A program made the translations under genes and the position numbers. A DNA stretch of 64,000 bases from Rubrivivax sp. A210 (GTDB lineage: Bacteria; Pseudomonadota; Gammaproteobacteria; Burkholderiales; Burkholderiaceae_C): assembly GCF_904426505.1 (NCBI RefSeq), contig NZ_CAJGBN010000011.1:1-64000 (forward strand). Direction: 5' to 3'. Below are positions 37,694 through 45,391 of the stretch, piece by piece (the first letter of the stretch is position 1; each line of letters starts with the position of its first letter). The notes beneath the pieces were generated by a model, which saw only the letters and a list, made by a program, of their open reading frames with translations, was not told the origin of the DNA and ran no database searches.

Positions 37694-39499
37694 ATGTTGG
37701 CCCGCACGCGCACCGAACAGCGCTCGCACATCGAGCTGATCACGGTCTACGAGATTTCGCGCATCCTCAGCGCCTCGCTCGACATCGACCGCAATTTCCG
37801 CGTCGCCCTGAATGTGCTGTCGACGCACATGGACCTGCCCCGCGCGATGATCGTGCTGCCCGACCGCGAAGCGAGCCAGCTGGTGGTGCACAGCTGGGTC
37901 GGTCTCACGCCCGAGCAGGCTGCGCGCGGCCGCTGGAAGTCGGGTGAAGGCGTCGTCGGCCATGTCTATTCCACCGCGATGCCGGCCGCGGTGACCAATG
38001 TCGCCGAGGCGCCGGAGTTCATCGACCGCACCGGCGGTTTCGGTCCGCAGCAAGGGCAGTTGCTGGCCATGGTGGCGGTGCCGCTGAAGACCGATCGCCA
38101 TGTGCTGGGCGTGCTGGCGGCGCAGCGCGACGTGCGCGACGGCGCCCGCCTGTCCGATGACCAGCGACTGATGACCATGGTGGCCTCGCTGCTGGCCCAG
38201 GCAGCCCAGCTGCAGGCGGCGGTGCGCGATGAACACCAGCGCCTCCAGCTCGAGGCTTCGCGGTTGCAGAAGGCGCTGCAGCGCGTGCCACGTGGCCGTT
38301 ATGCGCTGGACAACGTGATCGGCGAGTCCAAGCCCATGCAGCAGGTCTTCACCGAGGTGCATCAGGCCGCGCCCTCGCGCGCCACCGTGCTGCTGCGCGG
38401 CGAGAGCGGCACCGGCAAGGAGGCCATCGCACGCGCCATCCACTACCTGTCGCCGCGCAAGGACGGCGCCTTCATCAAGGTCAACTGCGCGGCGCTCACC
38501 GAATCGCTGCTCGAAAGCGAGCTGTTCGGTCACGAGAAGGGCGCCTTCACCGGCGCCGTGGGCGAGCGCAAGGGCCGCTTCGAACTGGCCCATGGCGGCA
38601 CGCTGTTCCTGGACGAGATCGGCGACATCTCGCCCGGCTTCCAGGCCAAGATGCTGCGCGTGCTGCAGGAGCGCGAGTTCGAGCGCGTGGGCGGCAGCAA
38701 GGCGGTGAAGGTGGACGTGCGCCTGATCTGCGCCACCAACCGCGACCTCGAGAAGATGGTGCAGCGCGGCGAGTACCGCGCCGACCTCTACTACCGCATC
38801 AACGTGGTCAGCATCTTCCTGCCGCCGTTGCGCGAGCGCCGGGCCGATATTCCGCCCCTGGTGGCCCACTTCGTCGACCGCTTCAACAAGGACAACGCGC
38901 GCCAGCTCAAGGTCACGCCCGAGGCGATGAAGGTGCTCAGCTCCTGCTACTGGCCGGGCAATGTGCGCGAGCTGGAAAACTGCATCGAGCGCACCGCCAC
39001 CATGGTGCGCGACGACACCATCCGCGATGTCGCCTTCGGCTGCAAGCAGGACCGCTGCCTGACCCAGGCCCTGCATTCGCTGGACAAGGAAGACGCGGTC
39101 GCCGCCGCCGTGCCGGTCACGATCAGCCCGCCCATCAGCCGCCTGCGCAGCCCGGCGCCCAACCAGCCGGCTCGGCCGCTACCGCCGGCTCAACCGGCAC
39201 GCGCGGCTGCTTCGGCGGGCTGGCCCGAGGACGAGGGGGACGCGGCCTATGCGGCCCTGGCCGACGAGGACGAGGGTGGCACGGACGGCGTGACCACGAT
39301 AGGCCCCACCCAGGGCCTGGCCGCCTTTGACCTGCCTGCGGTGCCCGGGGTGCCGCCCGGCAGCGAGCGCGAGCGCCTGATCTGGGCCATGGAGCGTTGC
39401 GGCTGGGTGCAGGCCAAGGCGGCCCGCCTGCTGCGGCTGACGCCGCGCCAGATGGGCTATGCGCTGCAGAAGAACCGCATCGAGGTGCGCAAGTTCTGA
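37694..39499 (+). CDS. nifA: Nif-specific transcriptional activator NifA
   Basis: 601-aa sigma54 activator. GAF domain about residues 25-170; AAA+ domain about 205-440 with Walker A GESGTGKE, the sigma54-contacting GAFTGA (284-289) and Walker B GGTLFLDEIGD; a linker 456-555; C-terminal HTH (556-600, AARLLRLTPRQMGYAL). The cysteines C418-x11-C430-x19-C450-x4-C455 match the motif of oxygen-sensitive NifA proteins that work without NifL. No nifL is in the window. The Pro/Ala- and acid-rich linker is long. GGAGG ribosome site. Confidence 0.97.
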   Translation: MLARTRTEQRSHIELITVYEISRILSASLDIDRNFRVALNVLSTHMDLPRAMIVLPDREASQLVVHSWVGLTPEQAARGRWKSGEGVVGHVYSTAMPAAVTNVAEAPEFIDRTGGFGPQQGQLLAMVAVPLKTDRHVLGVLAAQRDVRDGARLSDDQRLMTMVASLLAQAAQLQAAVRDEHQRLQLEASRLQKALQRVPRGRYALDNVIGESKPMQQVFTEVHQAAPSRATVLLRGESGTGKEAIARAIHYLSPRKDGAFIKVNCAALTESLLESELFGHEKGAFTGAVGERKGRFELAHGGTLFLDEIGDISPGFQAKMLRVLQEREFERVGGSKAVKVDVRLICATNRDLEKMVQRGEYRADLYYRINVVSIFLPPLRERRADIPPLVAHFVDRFNKDNARQLKVTPEAMKVLSSCYWPGNVRELENCIERTATMVRDDTIRDVAFGCKQDRCLTQALHSLDKEDAVAAAVPVTISPPISRLRSPAPNQPARPLPPAQPARAAASAGWPEDEGDAAYAALADEDEGGTDGVTTIGPTQGLAAFDLPAVPGVPPGSERERLIWAMERCGWVQAKAARLLRLTPRQMGYALQKNRIEVRKF

Positions 39500-39503
39500 G
39501 CGC

Positions 39504-39523
39504 CCGCCCCCAGGCGGGGGCGG
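39504..39523. terminator. GC hairpin between nifA and the convergent gene
   Basis: CCGCCCCC (39504-39511), AGGC loop, GGGGGCGG (39516-39523), just after the nifA stop and before the stop of the minus-strand gene. No T-run; a probable end-of-transcript structure. Confidence 0.45.
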
Positions 39524-39530
39524 CCCGGCA

Positions 39531-40073
39531 TCAGAAGTTGAAGCCCACCTTCACGGCCACGGCGGTGTTGTCGAACTGCGCGCCGTCCTTGGCCGAGGTG
39601 TCGTGCCAGCGCAGGTCGACGCCGGCATACAGGCGGCCCATGCGCCAGTCGAGCCCGGCCGCGACGCCGCCGCCGTAGACCGTCTTCGACAGGCCGGGGG
39701 CGCTGAGCTTCACCGCGGTCAGGCTGGGGCCGGCGCCGATGACGACGTTGCCGCCCAACGGCACGGTGTAGCGCGGGCTCAGTTCGAACTGGGTCGACTC
39801 GACGCCGTTCTTGTCGGCGCGTTCCATCTTCAGGTAGGAGCGGATGCGGTTGTCGGGCGACTGGATGAGGCCACAGTTGAAGCTCAGTTCCAGGCCCACG
39901 GTGGAGGCGTCGCTGCCACCGTCGGGGCTGACCGAGCCGGCGGTCAGCGCCAGCGTCGGCTCGAGCTTGTGGTTGGGGTCGGTGAAGAGGGGGAACAGGC
40001 GCCACGACTGGGCGCTGGCCAGCGTGGTGGTGGCGAGCAGGGCAAGGGCAAGGGCAGACTTCTTGATCGTCAT
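39531..40073 (-). CDS. Probable outer-membrane beta-barrel protein
   Basis: 180-aa protein with a clear signal peptide (MTIKKSALALALLATTTLASA) and then alternating beta strands rich in Gly and aromatic residues, closing KVGFNF with the terminal Phe favoured by outer-membrane barrels. The start at 40073 was chosen for the signal peptide and an AGGAG site upstream. The function is unknown. It marks the edge of the nif island; there is no evident link to nitrogen fixation. Confidence 0.8.
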   Translation of the reverse strand: MTIKKSALALALLATTTLASAQSWRLFPLFTDPNHKLEPTLALTAGSVSPDGGSDASTVGLELSFNCGLIQSPDNRIRSYLKMERADKNGVESTQFELSPRYTVPLGGNVVIGAGPSLTAVKLSAPGLSKTVYGGGVAAGLDWRMGRLYAGVDLRWHDTSAKDGAQFDNTAVAVKVGFNF

Positions 40074-40180
40074 CGGGGGCTCCTGATGGTGAGGGGCGGC
40101 GCGGCTTGCGCTGCCGTACCCCATACCGTACCGGCTCCCGGCTGTGCAGCTTGGTGACCGAGGTCACCGACGCACGGATT

Positions 40181-40696
40181 TCAGCGCGCCACGGTCTTGA
40201 ACATATTGATGTTGATCGGCAGGTAGCCCAGCCGGGCATACAGGGCCTGGGCACCGCGGTTGTGGCCGAAGACATGCAGGCCTATGCCGGCCAGGCCGGC
40301 CGCGCGCACTTTCGCTTCCAGGCTGGTCAGTGCGCGGCTGGCGTGGCCCTGGCGCTGGTGGGCGGGGTGGACGGCGAGGTCATAGACATAGGCCGCAAGC
40401 CGGCCCGCGCGCTCCTGCGTTGCCACCCACAGCACGCCCACGGCGGTGGCGCCGTCTTGCCCCACGATCTCGAACAGGAAGTTGTCAGGCGTTGCCAGGC
40501 CCTGGGGCAGCAGTTCCAGGAACTCGAGCCCGGCGTTGGCCAGCGCTGCGTCTTCGGCCCACTGGCCGGCCGCGACCTTGTCGCGGGCATAAGCGGCCAC
40601 GGCTTCGTCGACATAGCTGCTGAAGGCGGCTTCGACCATGGGCCGCAGGACGGCGGTGGCGGCGGCAAGGGTGGATTGCATGCGCCAGTTTGCCAT
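40181..40696 (-). CDS. GNAT-family N-acetyltransferase
   Basis: 171-aa protein with the acetyl-CoA motif A pattern VYDLAVHPAHQRQGHASRAL (Q/R-x2-G-x-G/A) and the end motif NRGAQALYARLGY of GNAT enzymes. The substrate is unknown; this branch acts on small molecules or proteins. Two in-frame starts are possible (40696 and 40681); neither has a strong ribosome site. Confidence 0.85.
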   Translation of the reverse strand: MANWRMQSTLAAATAVLRPMVEAAFSSYVDEAVAAYARDKVAAGQWAEDAALANAGLEFLELLPQGLATPDNFLFEIVGQDGATAVGVLWVATQERAGRLAAYVYDLAVHPAHQRQGHASRALTSLEAKVRAAGLAGIGLHVFGHNRGAQALYARLGYLPININMFKTVAR

Positions 40697-40767
40697 TGCA
40701 GGGAGCAGGGCCTGGCGCGGTCCGGGCGGCGCAGAATCGGACGTCCCAGCTTGCCGAGTGCCCCCCC

Positions 40768-41379
40768 ATGTCCGGACCCACCCCCGATTTCTGGCAGGAA
40801 CGCTTCCAGACCCAGCAGACCCATTGGGACCGTGGCGGTCCCAGTCCGCAGTTGCTGGCCTGGCTGGACAGCGGCGCGCTCCCGCCCTGCCGCATCGCCG
40901 TGCCCGGCTGCGGCAGTGGCTGGGAGGTGGCCGAACTCGCCGGTCGCGGCTTCGAGGTGGTGGGTATCGACTACACGGCCGCCGCGGTCGAGAAGGCCCG
41001 CGCCCTGTGCCGCGAGCGCGGCGTCGCCGCCGAGATCGTGCAGGCCGATGTGCTGACTTACCGGCCGCCGCGGCCCTTCGACGCCATCTACGAGCAGACC
41101 TGTTTGTGCGCCCTCCACCCCGAGCACTGGGCGCGCTATGCCGGCCAGTTGCGCGCCTGGCTCAAGGAGGACGGCGTGCTGTGGGTGCTGTTCCTGCAGA
41201 TGCTGCGGCCGGCCGCCACCGAGGAGGGTCTGATCCAGGGCCCGCCCTACCACTGCGACATCAATGGCATGCGTGCCCTCTTCCCCGAGGCCGCCTGGAC
41301 CTGGCCCAAGCCGCCCTATGGCAAGGTGCCCCATCCCAACCTCGTACACGAGCTGGCGGCGCGGCTGGTGCGGCGCTGA
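40768..41379 (+). CDS. SAM-dependent methyltransferase, thiopurine methyltransferase (TPMT) family
   Basis: 203-aa class I methyltransferase: FWQERFQTQQTHWDRGGP, SAM-binding VPGCGSGWEVAELA, GIDYTAAAVEKAR and YEQTCLCALHP are the bacterial TPMT-family blocks (thiol or metalloid methyltransferases). It is soluble; the substrate is not predictable. Divergent from the GNAT gene. Confidence 0.88.
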   Translation: MSGPTPDFWQERFQTQQTHWDRGGPSPQLLAWLDSGALPPCRIAVPGCGSGWEVAELAGRGFEVVGIDYTAAAVEKARALCRERGVAAEIVQADVLTYRPPRPFDAIYEQTCLCALHPEHWARYAGQLRAWLKEDGVLWVLFLQMLRPAATEEGLIQGPPYHCDINGMRALFPEAAWTWPKPPYGKVPHPNLVHELAARLVRR

Positions 41380-41387
41380 GGCCGCCC

Positions 41388-41945
41388 TCAGGCGTTGGCG
41401 ATTCGGTGGCCGGGCGCGGCTGCCGTGGCGGCATTGCCGAACAACCCGGGCGGCAGCGTGTCCAGGGGCATCGGTGCCGAATCCGCCTCGGCGTCGGGCG
41501 CGGGCAGCGGCGAGGGCAGGGGCTGGCCCAGCGCGATGGGCTCTACCGCCTCCATGGGGGCGACGGGAATGGGCGCCAGCAGGCCGTCCACGCATTCCGA
41601 CCAGAAGCGATCACCCCATTTCAGCAAGGCCGGATCGGTGGCGATGGCCTTGAAGACGAGGCCGTCGACATCGCCGAAATTGCGGTGGCGCCGCAGCGCC
41701 AGCTTCATCAGCACCAGGCCCAGCTCGCGCAGGTTGTCGGCCGTGGCCAGGCGCAGCTCGGGCGGGGCCGGCACCATCACCAGGAACTTCTCGCCATCCT
41801 CCTTCCATTCGCCCAGGCGCTGCTGGAAGGAGTGCAGCTCGGCATAGGGGCGCCGCACCAGGCGCAAGGCGGCAAAGCCGAGGTCGCTGCGGTCGAAGAC
41901 AAGAACGGCGCCCTTGGGAAGCCAGTGACGGCGGGAGGAGCCCAT
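41388..41945 (-). CDS. Hypothetical protein
   Basis: 185-aa protein; the first ~125 residues look like a compact alpha/beta domain (GAVLVFDRSDLGFAALRLV, FLVMVPAPPELR), followed by a Pro/Ala-rich low-complexity tail. No signal peptide or known motif. The start at 41945 was chosen because upstream sequence contains a palindrome and low-quality coding. It converges on the methyltransferase gene with an 8-bp gap. Confidence 0.65.
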   Translation of the reverse strand: MGSSRRHWLPKGAVLVFDRSDLGFAALRLVRRPYAELHSFQQRLGEWKEDGEKFLVMVPAPPELRLATADNLRELGLVLMKLALRRHRNFGDVDGLVFKAIATDPALLKWGDRFWSECVDGLLAPIPVAPMEAVEPIALGQPLPSPLPAPDAEADSAPMPLDTLPPGLFGNAATAAAPGHRIANA

Positions 41946-41980
41946 GCGGAACACTCCTGCAGAAGGCGGCCTGCCGCGCC

Positions 41981-42000
41981 CCCTGAATGTGGATTCAGGG
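41981..42000. other. Short perfect palindrome between divergent genes
   Basis: CCCTGAAT (41981-41988), GTGG, ATTCAGGG (41993-42000), 35 bp before the minus-strand start at 41945 and 105 bp before the plus-strand gene at 42106. It could be an operator or a transcript hairpin; nothing decides between them. Confidence 0.35.
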
Positions 42001-42105
42001 TAACCCAGGCCGCGCTTCCCTGCTGGCCGCGCCTGCTCCCTAAGTTGGTGGGTGCGCGAGGGCGACGGCACGGCACACTGAGGCAGGCCAGCCCTCGAAG
42101 CCACC

Positions 42106-44004
42106 ATGGATGCACAGCATTTCAAGCAACTTGTTACGCGCCTGGAACAGGAGAGCGCCGCCAACCCGGTGGGCTATCGTGCCCGCGTGGTGGCGCTCAC
42201 GCTGCTGGGCTTTGCCATCCTGGCGCTGCTCTTCGGCGTCGTCGGCTTCGGCCTGCTGGTGCTGGCGGGCATTGCCGTGGCCATTGTCTTCAGCGGTGGC
42301 GCGGCGCTGCTGCTCTTGCTCAAGCTGGGCAAGCTGCTGATCCTGCTGGCCATTCCGCTGTGGTATCTCGTGAAGGCCGGCCTGCGTGCGCTCTTCGTGC
42401 GCCTGCCGCGGCCGCAGGGGCGCGCGATCACCGCGGCCGAGGCGCCCGCGCTCTTCGCCGAGCTGGACCGCATGCGGGCGCAGATGCGCGGCCCGCGCTT
42501 CCACCATGTGCTGGTGGTGGACGAGGTCAACGCCGCCGTCTCCCAGCACCCGGCCTTCGGCCTCGTGGGCTTCAACCGCAACTACCTGCTGCTGGGCCTG
42601 CCGCTGCTGGAAAGCCTGCCGGCCGAAGAGGCGCTGGCCGTGGTGGCCCATGAATACGGTCACCTCGCCGGCTCGCACGGCCGCTTCTCGGCCTACATCT
42701 ACCGCCTGCGCCACACCTGGGGTACGGTGCAGGCCTATACCGACCACATCCAGGGCTGGCTGGGCCGCCTGGTGGCGCCGCTGGTGCGCTGGTATGCGCC
42801 TTACTTCAACGCCTACACCTTTGTGCTGGCGCGGGCCGACGAATACCAGGCCGATGCCGCCTCGGCGCAGCTGGTGGGCGGGGCCCATGCCGCCCATGCC
42901 CTCAAGCGCGTCAACGTGGTGGGCCCGCGCCACCAGCGCTTCATGGCGCAGACCTTCGAACGCATCGTGGTCGATGCCGCGCCGCCGGCCGACCTGATGC
43001 AGCGTTGGGCGCAAGAGAGCGCGCAGCCGCCGGCCCGCCCCGACGCCGAGCGCTGGCTGGGCCAGGCGCTGGACCGCGAAGGCCATTACACCGACAGCCA
43101 TCCCACGCTGCGTGCCCGCCTCGCGGCCCTGCGCACGCCACCCGGGCAGTTGCAGGAGCCGCCGCCGCCGCTGCAGGGCGTCTCGGCCGCCGAGGCCTGG
43201 CTGGGCCCGCTGGTGGAGCGCCTGCGCGCCGAATTCCAGGCCCGCTGGGCCGAGCAGGTGGCCACGCCCTGGGCCGAGCGCCACGAGCAGGCACGCCAGC
43301 AGCGCCTGCGCCTCGATGCGCTGCGCGCGCAGGCCGGGCGCACGGCCGATGAAGAGATCGAGCTGCACCGGCTGACGTTGAGGCTGGAGCCCGAGGTCGA
43401 CCTGCGCGAGGCCCTGGCCGCCTTCAATGCCGCCCACCCCGGCCATGCGCTGGGTCTCTTCATCCATGGCCAGGTGCTGCTGGACAAGGGCGACGCCGCG
43501 GGCCTCGCCTTGCTGGACCGCGCCTGCGAGCTGGACCCCGAGGCCACCAAGCCGGCCTGCCAGCGCGCCGTCGATTTCCTGCTCGAGGCGCGGCGCAAGG
43601 ACGAGGCCGATGCCTACATCGAACGCTGGCGCGCCCGCGATGCGCTGGAGGCCGAGCGTGTACGCCAGCTGGAGCAACTGGACGCCAAGGACAGCTTCGC
43701 CGCCCACGGCCTGGACGACGAGATGCTGGCCGCCATCAAGGCCCTGCTGGCCGGCAAGGCGCGCGACTCCATCGCCGAGGTCTACATTGCCCGCCGCCCG
43801 ATACCGGCTGACGCCCAGGCGCTGCAGTGGGTGGCAGGCCTGCGCCTGAGCTGGTGGGGGCGGCGCCGCGGCAAGCAGGCCGCGGTGGTGCAGCGCCTGG
43901 CCCAGCTGGAATGGCCGCTGCCGCTGGTCTTCGTCACGCTGGACGGCCGCTTCGCGCCCTGGCTGAAGAAGCTGCGTGCCTTGCCGGGTGCGCGTCTGCT
44001 CTGA
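42106..44004 (+). CDS. M48-family metallopeptidase with N-terminal membrane helices
   Basis: 632-aa protein: two hydrophobic segments (about residues 20-85), then a zinc-protease domain with the H-E-x2-H motif (VVAHEYGHLAGSHGRF, about 180-195) and a downstream E in ARADEYQADAASAQLVGG, as in HtpX/Ste24-type peptidases. The C-terminal half is helical and TPR-like. Probably a membrane-bound protease facing the cytoplasm; the substrate is unknown. Confidence 0.85.
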   Translation: MDAQHFKQLVTRLEQESAANPVGYRARVVALTLLGFAILALLFGVVGFGLLVLAGIAVAIVFSGGAALLLLLKLGKLLILLAIPLWYLVKAGLRALFVRLPRPQGRAITAAEAPALFAELDRMRAQMRGPRFHHVLVVDEVNAAVSQHPAFGLVGFNRNYLLLGLPLLESLPAEEALAVVAHEYGHLAGSHGRFSAYIYRLRHTWGTVQAYTDHIQGWLGRLVAPLVRWYAPYFNAYTFVLARADEYQADAASAQLVGGAHAAHALKRVNVVGPRHQRFMAQTFERIVVDAAPPADLMQRWAQESAQPPARPDAERWLGQALDREGHYTDSHPTLRARLAALRTPPGQLQEPPPPLQGVSAAEAWLGPLVERLRAEFQARWAEQVATPWAERHEQARQQRLRLDALRAQAGRTADEEIELHRLTLRLEPEVDLREALAAFNAAHPGHALGLFIHGQVLLDKGDAAGLALLDRACELDPEATKPACQRAVDFLLEARRKDEADAYIERWRARDALEAERVRQLEQLDAKDSFAAHGLDDEMLAAIKALLAGKARDSIAEVYIARRPIPADAQALQWVAGLRLSWWGRRRGKQAAVVQRLAQLEWPLPLVFVTLDGRFAPWLKKLRALPGARLL

Positions 44005-44101
44005 GAGCCGCCATGCTGCGCCTCCGGCGCGTTCCCGGGCCTTCGATCCGCGGTGCCTGGTCGGGCTGGCGAGAATCGGCCTCGCTCTCAACGGAACGCG
44101 C

Positions 44102-45268
44102 ATGCCCAATGCCTCGAATCCGCCGCCCGCCGGGCTCTCGCCCCGCGCGGTGGTCACCGCGGTCTTCTTTTCCTACGCCATAGGCCTGGGCCTCTGGGCC
44201 GGGTCCATCCCGGCGCTGAGCCTGCACACCGGCCTGGGCGTCGCGGCGCTGGGCCTGGCGCTCACGCTGCACACGGGTGCCTATATCGCCGCAATGGCCG
44301 GCGGCGGCCAGCTGGCCCGCATCGTGCCCCCGCGGCGCCTGATGCTGATGGCGCTGGCGGCCAACCTGCCTTGCTACGCCGTCTTGTTCACCGCCGACAC
44401 GCCGGCGGTGCTGATGGCGGCCCTGGCCTTGCTGGGCCTGGGCCTGGGCCTGCTGGACCTGGCGATGAACACCGAAGGCACGGCCGTCGAGCGCGATCTG
44501 GGGCGGCCGGTGCTGCTGGCCATGCACGCCGCCGCCTCGGCCGCCTTCGCGCTGGGCGCGCTGGGCGGCAGCCTGATCGCCAGCCGGGCCGGGCCGGGCT
44601 GGTGCGCCGTGCTCGTGCTGGGCGTCACGCTGCCGGTGGCCTTGGCGGTCTGCAGGCTGGGCCCGCGTGCCCAGGCTCGGGTGGCGCCGCTGGCCGTGCC
44701 GTCGCGCGGCTTTGGTGCGCGCACGGGGGTGGCGCGCATCGGCATCGTGCTCGGGCTCACCATCGCCGCCGAAATGGCGGCGCAGATGTTTTCGGCGCGC
44801 TTCCTCGTGAGTCAGGCGGCCGAGCTGGCGGCCTACGCCGGCGCCGGTGCTGCCGTCTTTGCTGGCGTCCAGGCCGTGGTGCGTCTGCTCGGTGACGCGC
44901 TGCGCCGCCGCCTGGGTGACCCGCGCGTCATCGTCATCTCGCTGGCGCTGGCGGCGCTGGGCTTCGCCACCGTGGCCACGTCGTCGCAGTTCCCGCAAAG
45001 CCTGCTCGGCTTTGCCCTCGTGGGCCTGGGCACGGCCTGCGTCGTGCCCTGCTGCTTTGCCTTGATCGCCCGCGGCGCCGGCGACGGCGCGGCCGCGGCG
45101 CTGGGCATGGCCTCGCTGGTGGCCGGTGCCATCCGCCTGCCCACACCCCTGGTGCTGGGCGCCGTGGTCGCGGCCTGGTCCGATGCGCTGGCCTTTGCGG
45201 GCATCGCGGGCGGGCTGCTGGTGGCGCTGGTGCTGGCGCGGCGGCCGGGCGGCAACAGGGCTGGCTGA
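44102..45268 (+). CDS. MFS transporter
   Basis: 388-aa membrane protein with about 12 hydrophobic helices and the loop pattern of the major facilitator superfamily (GLWAGSIPALSLHTGLG at the N-terminus, YBJJ/fucose-permease-like). Drug or sugar efflux is possible; the substrate is not predictable. The start at 44102 places the first helix about 15 residues in. Confidence 0.85.
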   Translation: MPNASNPPPAGLSPRAVVTAVFFSYAIGLGLWAGSIPALSLHTGLGVAALGLALTLHTGAYIAAMAGGGQLARIVPPRRLMLMALAANLPCYAVLFTADTPAVLMAALALLGLGLGLLDLAMNTEGTAVERDLGRPVLLAMHAAASAAFALGALGGSLIASRAGPGWCAVLVLGVTLPVALAVCRLGPRAQARVAPLAVPSRGFGARTGVARIGIVLGLTIAAEMAAQMFSARFLVSQAAELAAYAGAGAAVFAGVQAVVRLLGDALRRRLGDPRVIVISLALAALGFATVATSSQFPQSLLGFALVGLGTACVVPCCFALIARGAGDGAAAALGMASLVAGAIRLPTPLVLGAVVAAWSDALAFAGIAGGLLVALVLARRPGGNRAG

Positions 45269-45391
45269 GCCTGGCAGACGGCTGGAAATCCGCCTGAGTC
45301 CCGGCCCCGGCCGCCGGGCTGACCAGGATCAAGGTCTTGGCGGGCCGCCAGGCCTAGTCTCGAACTTCACCCCACGCGGACAGGCCCGTCC

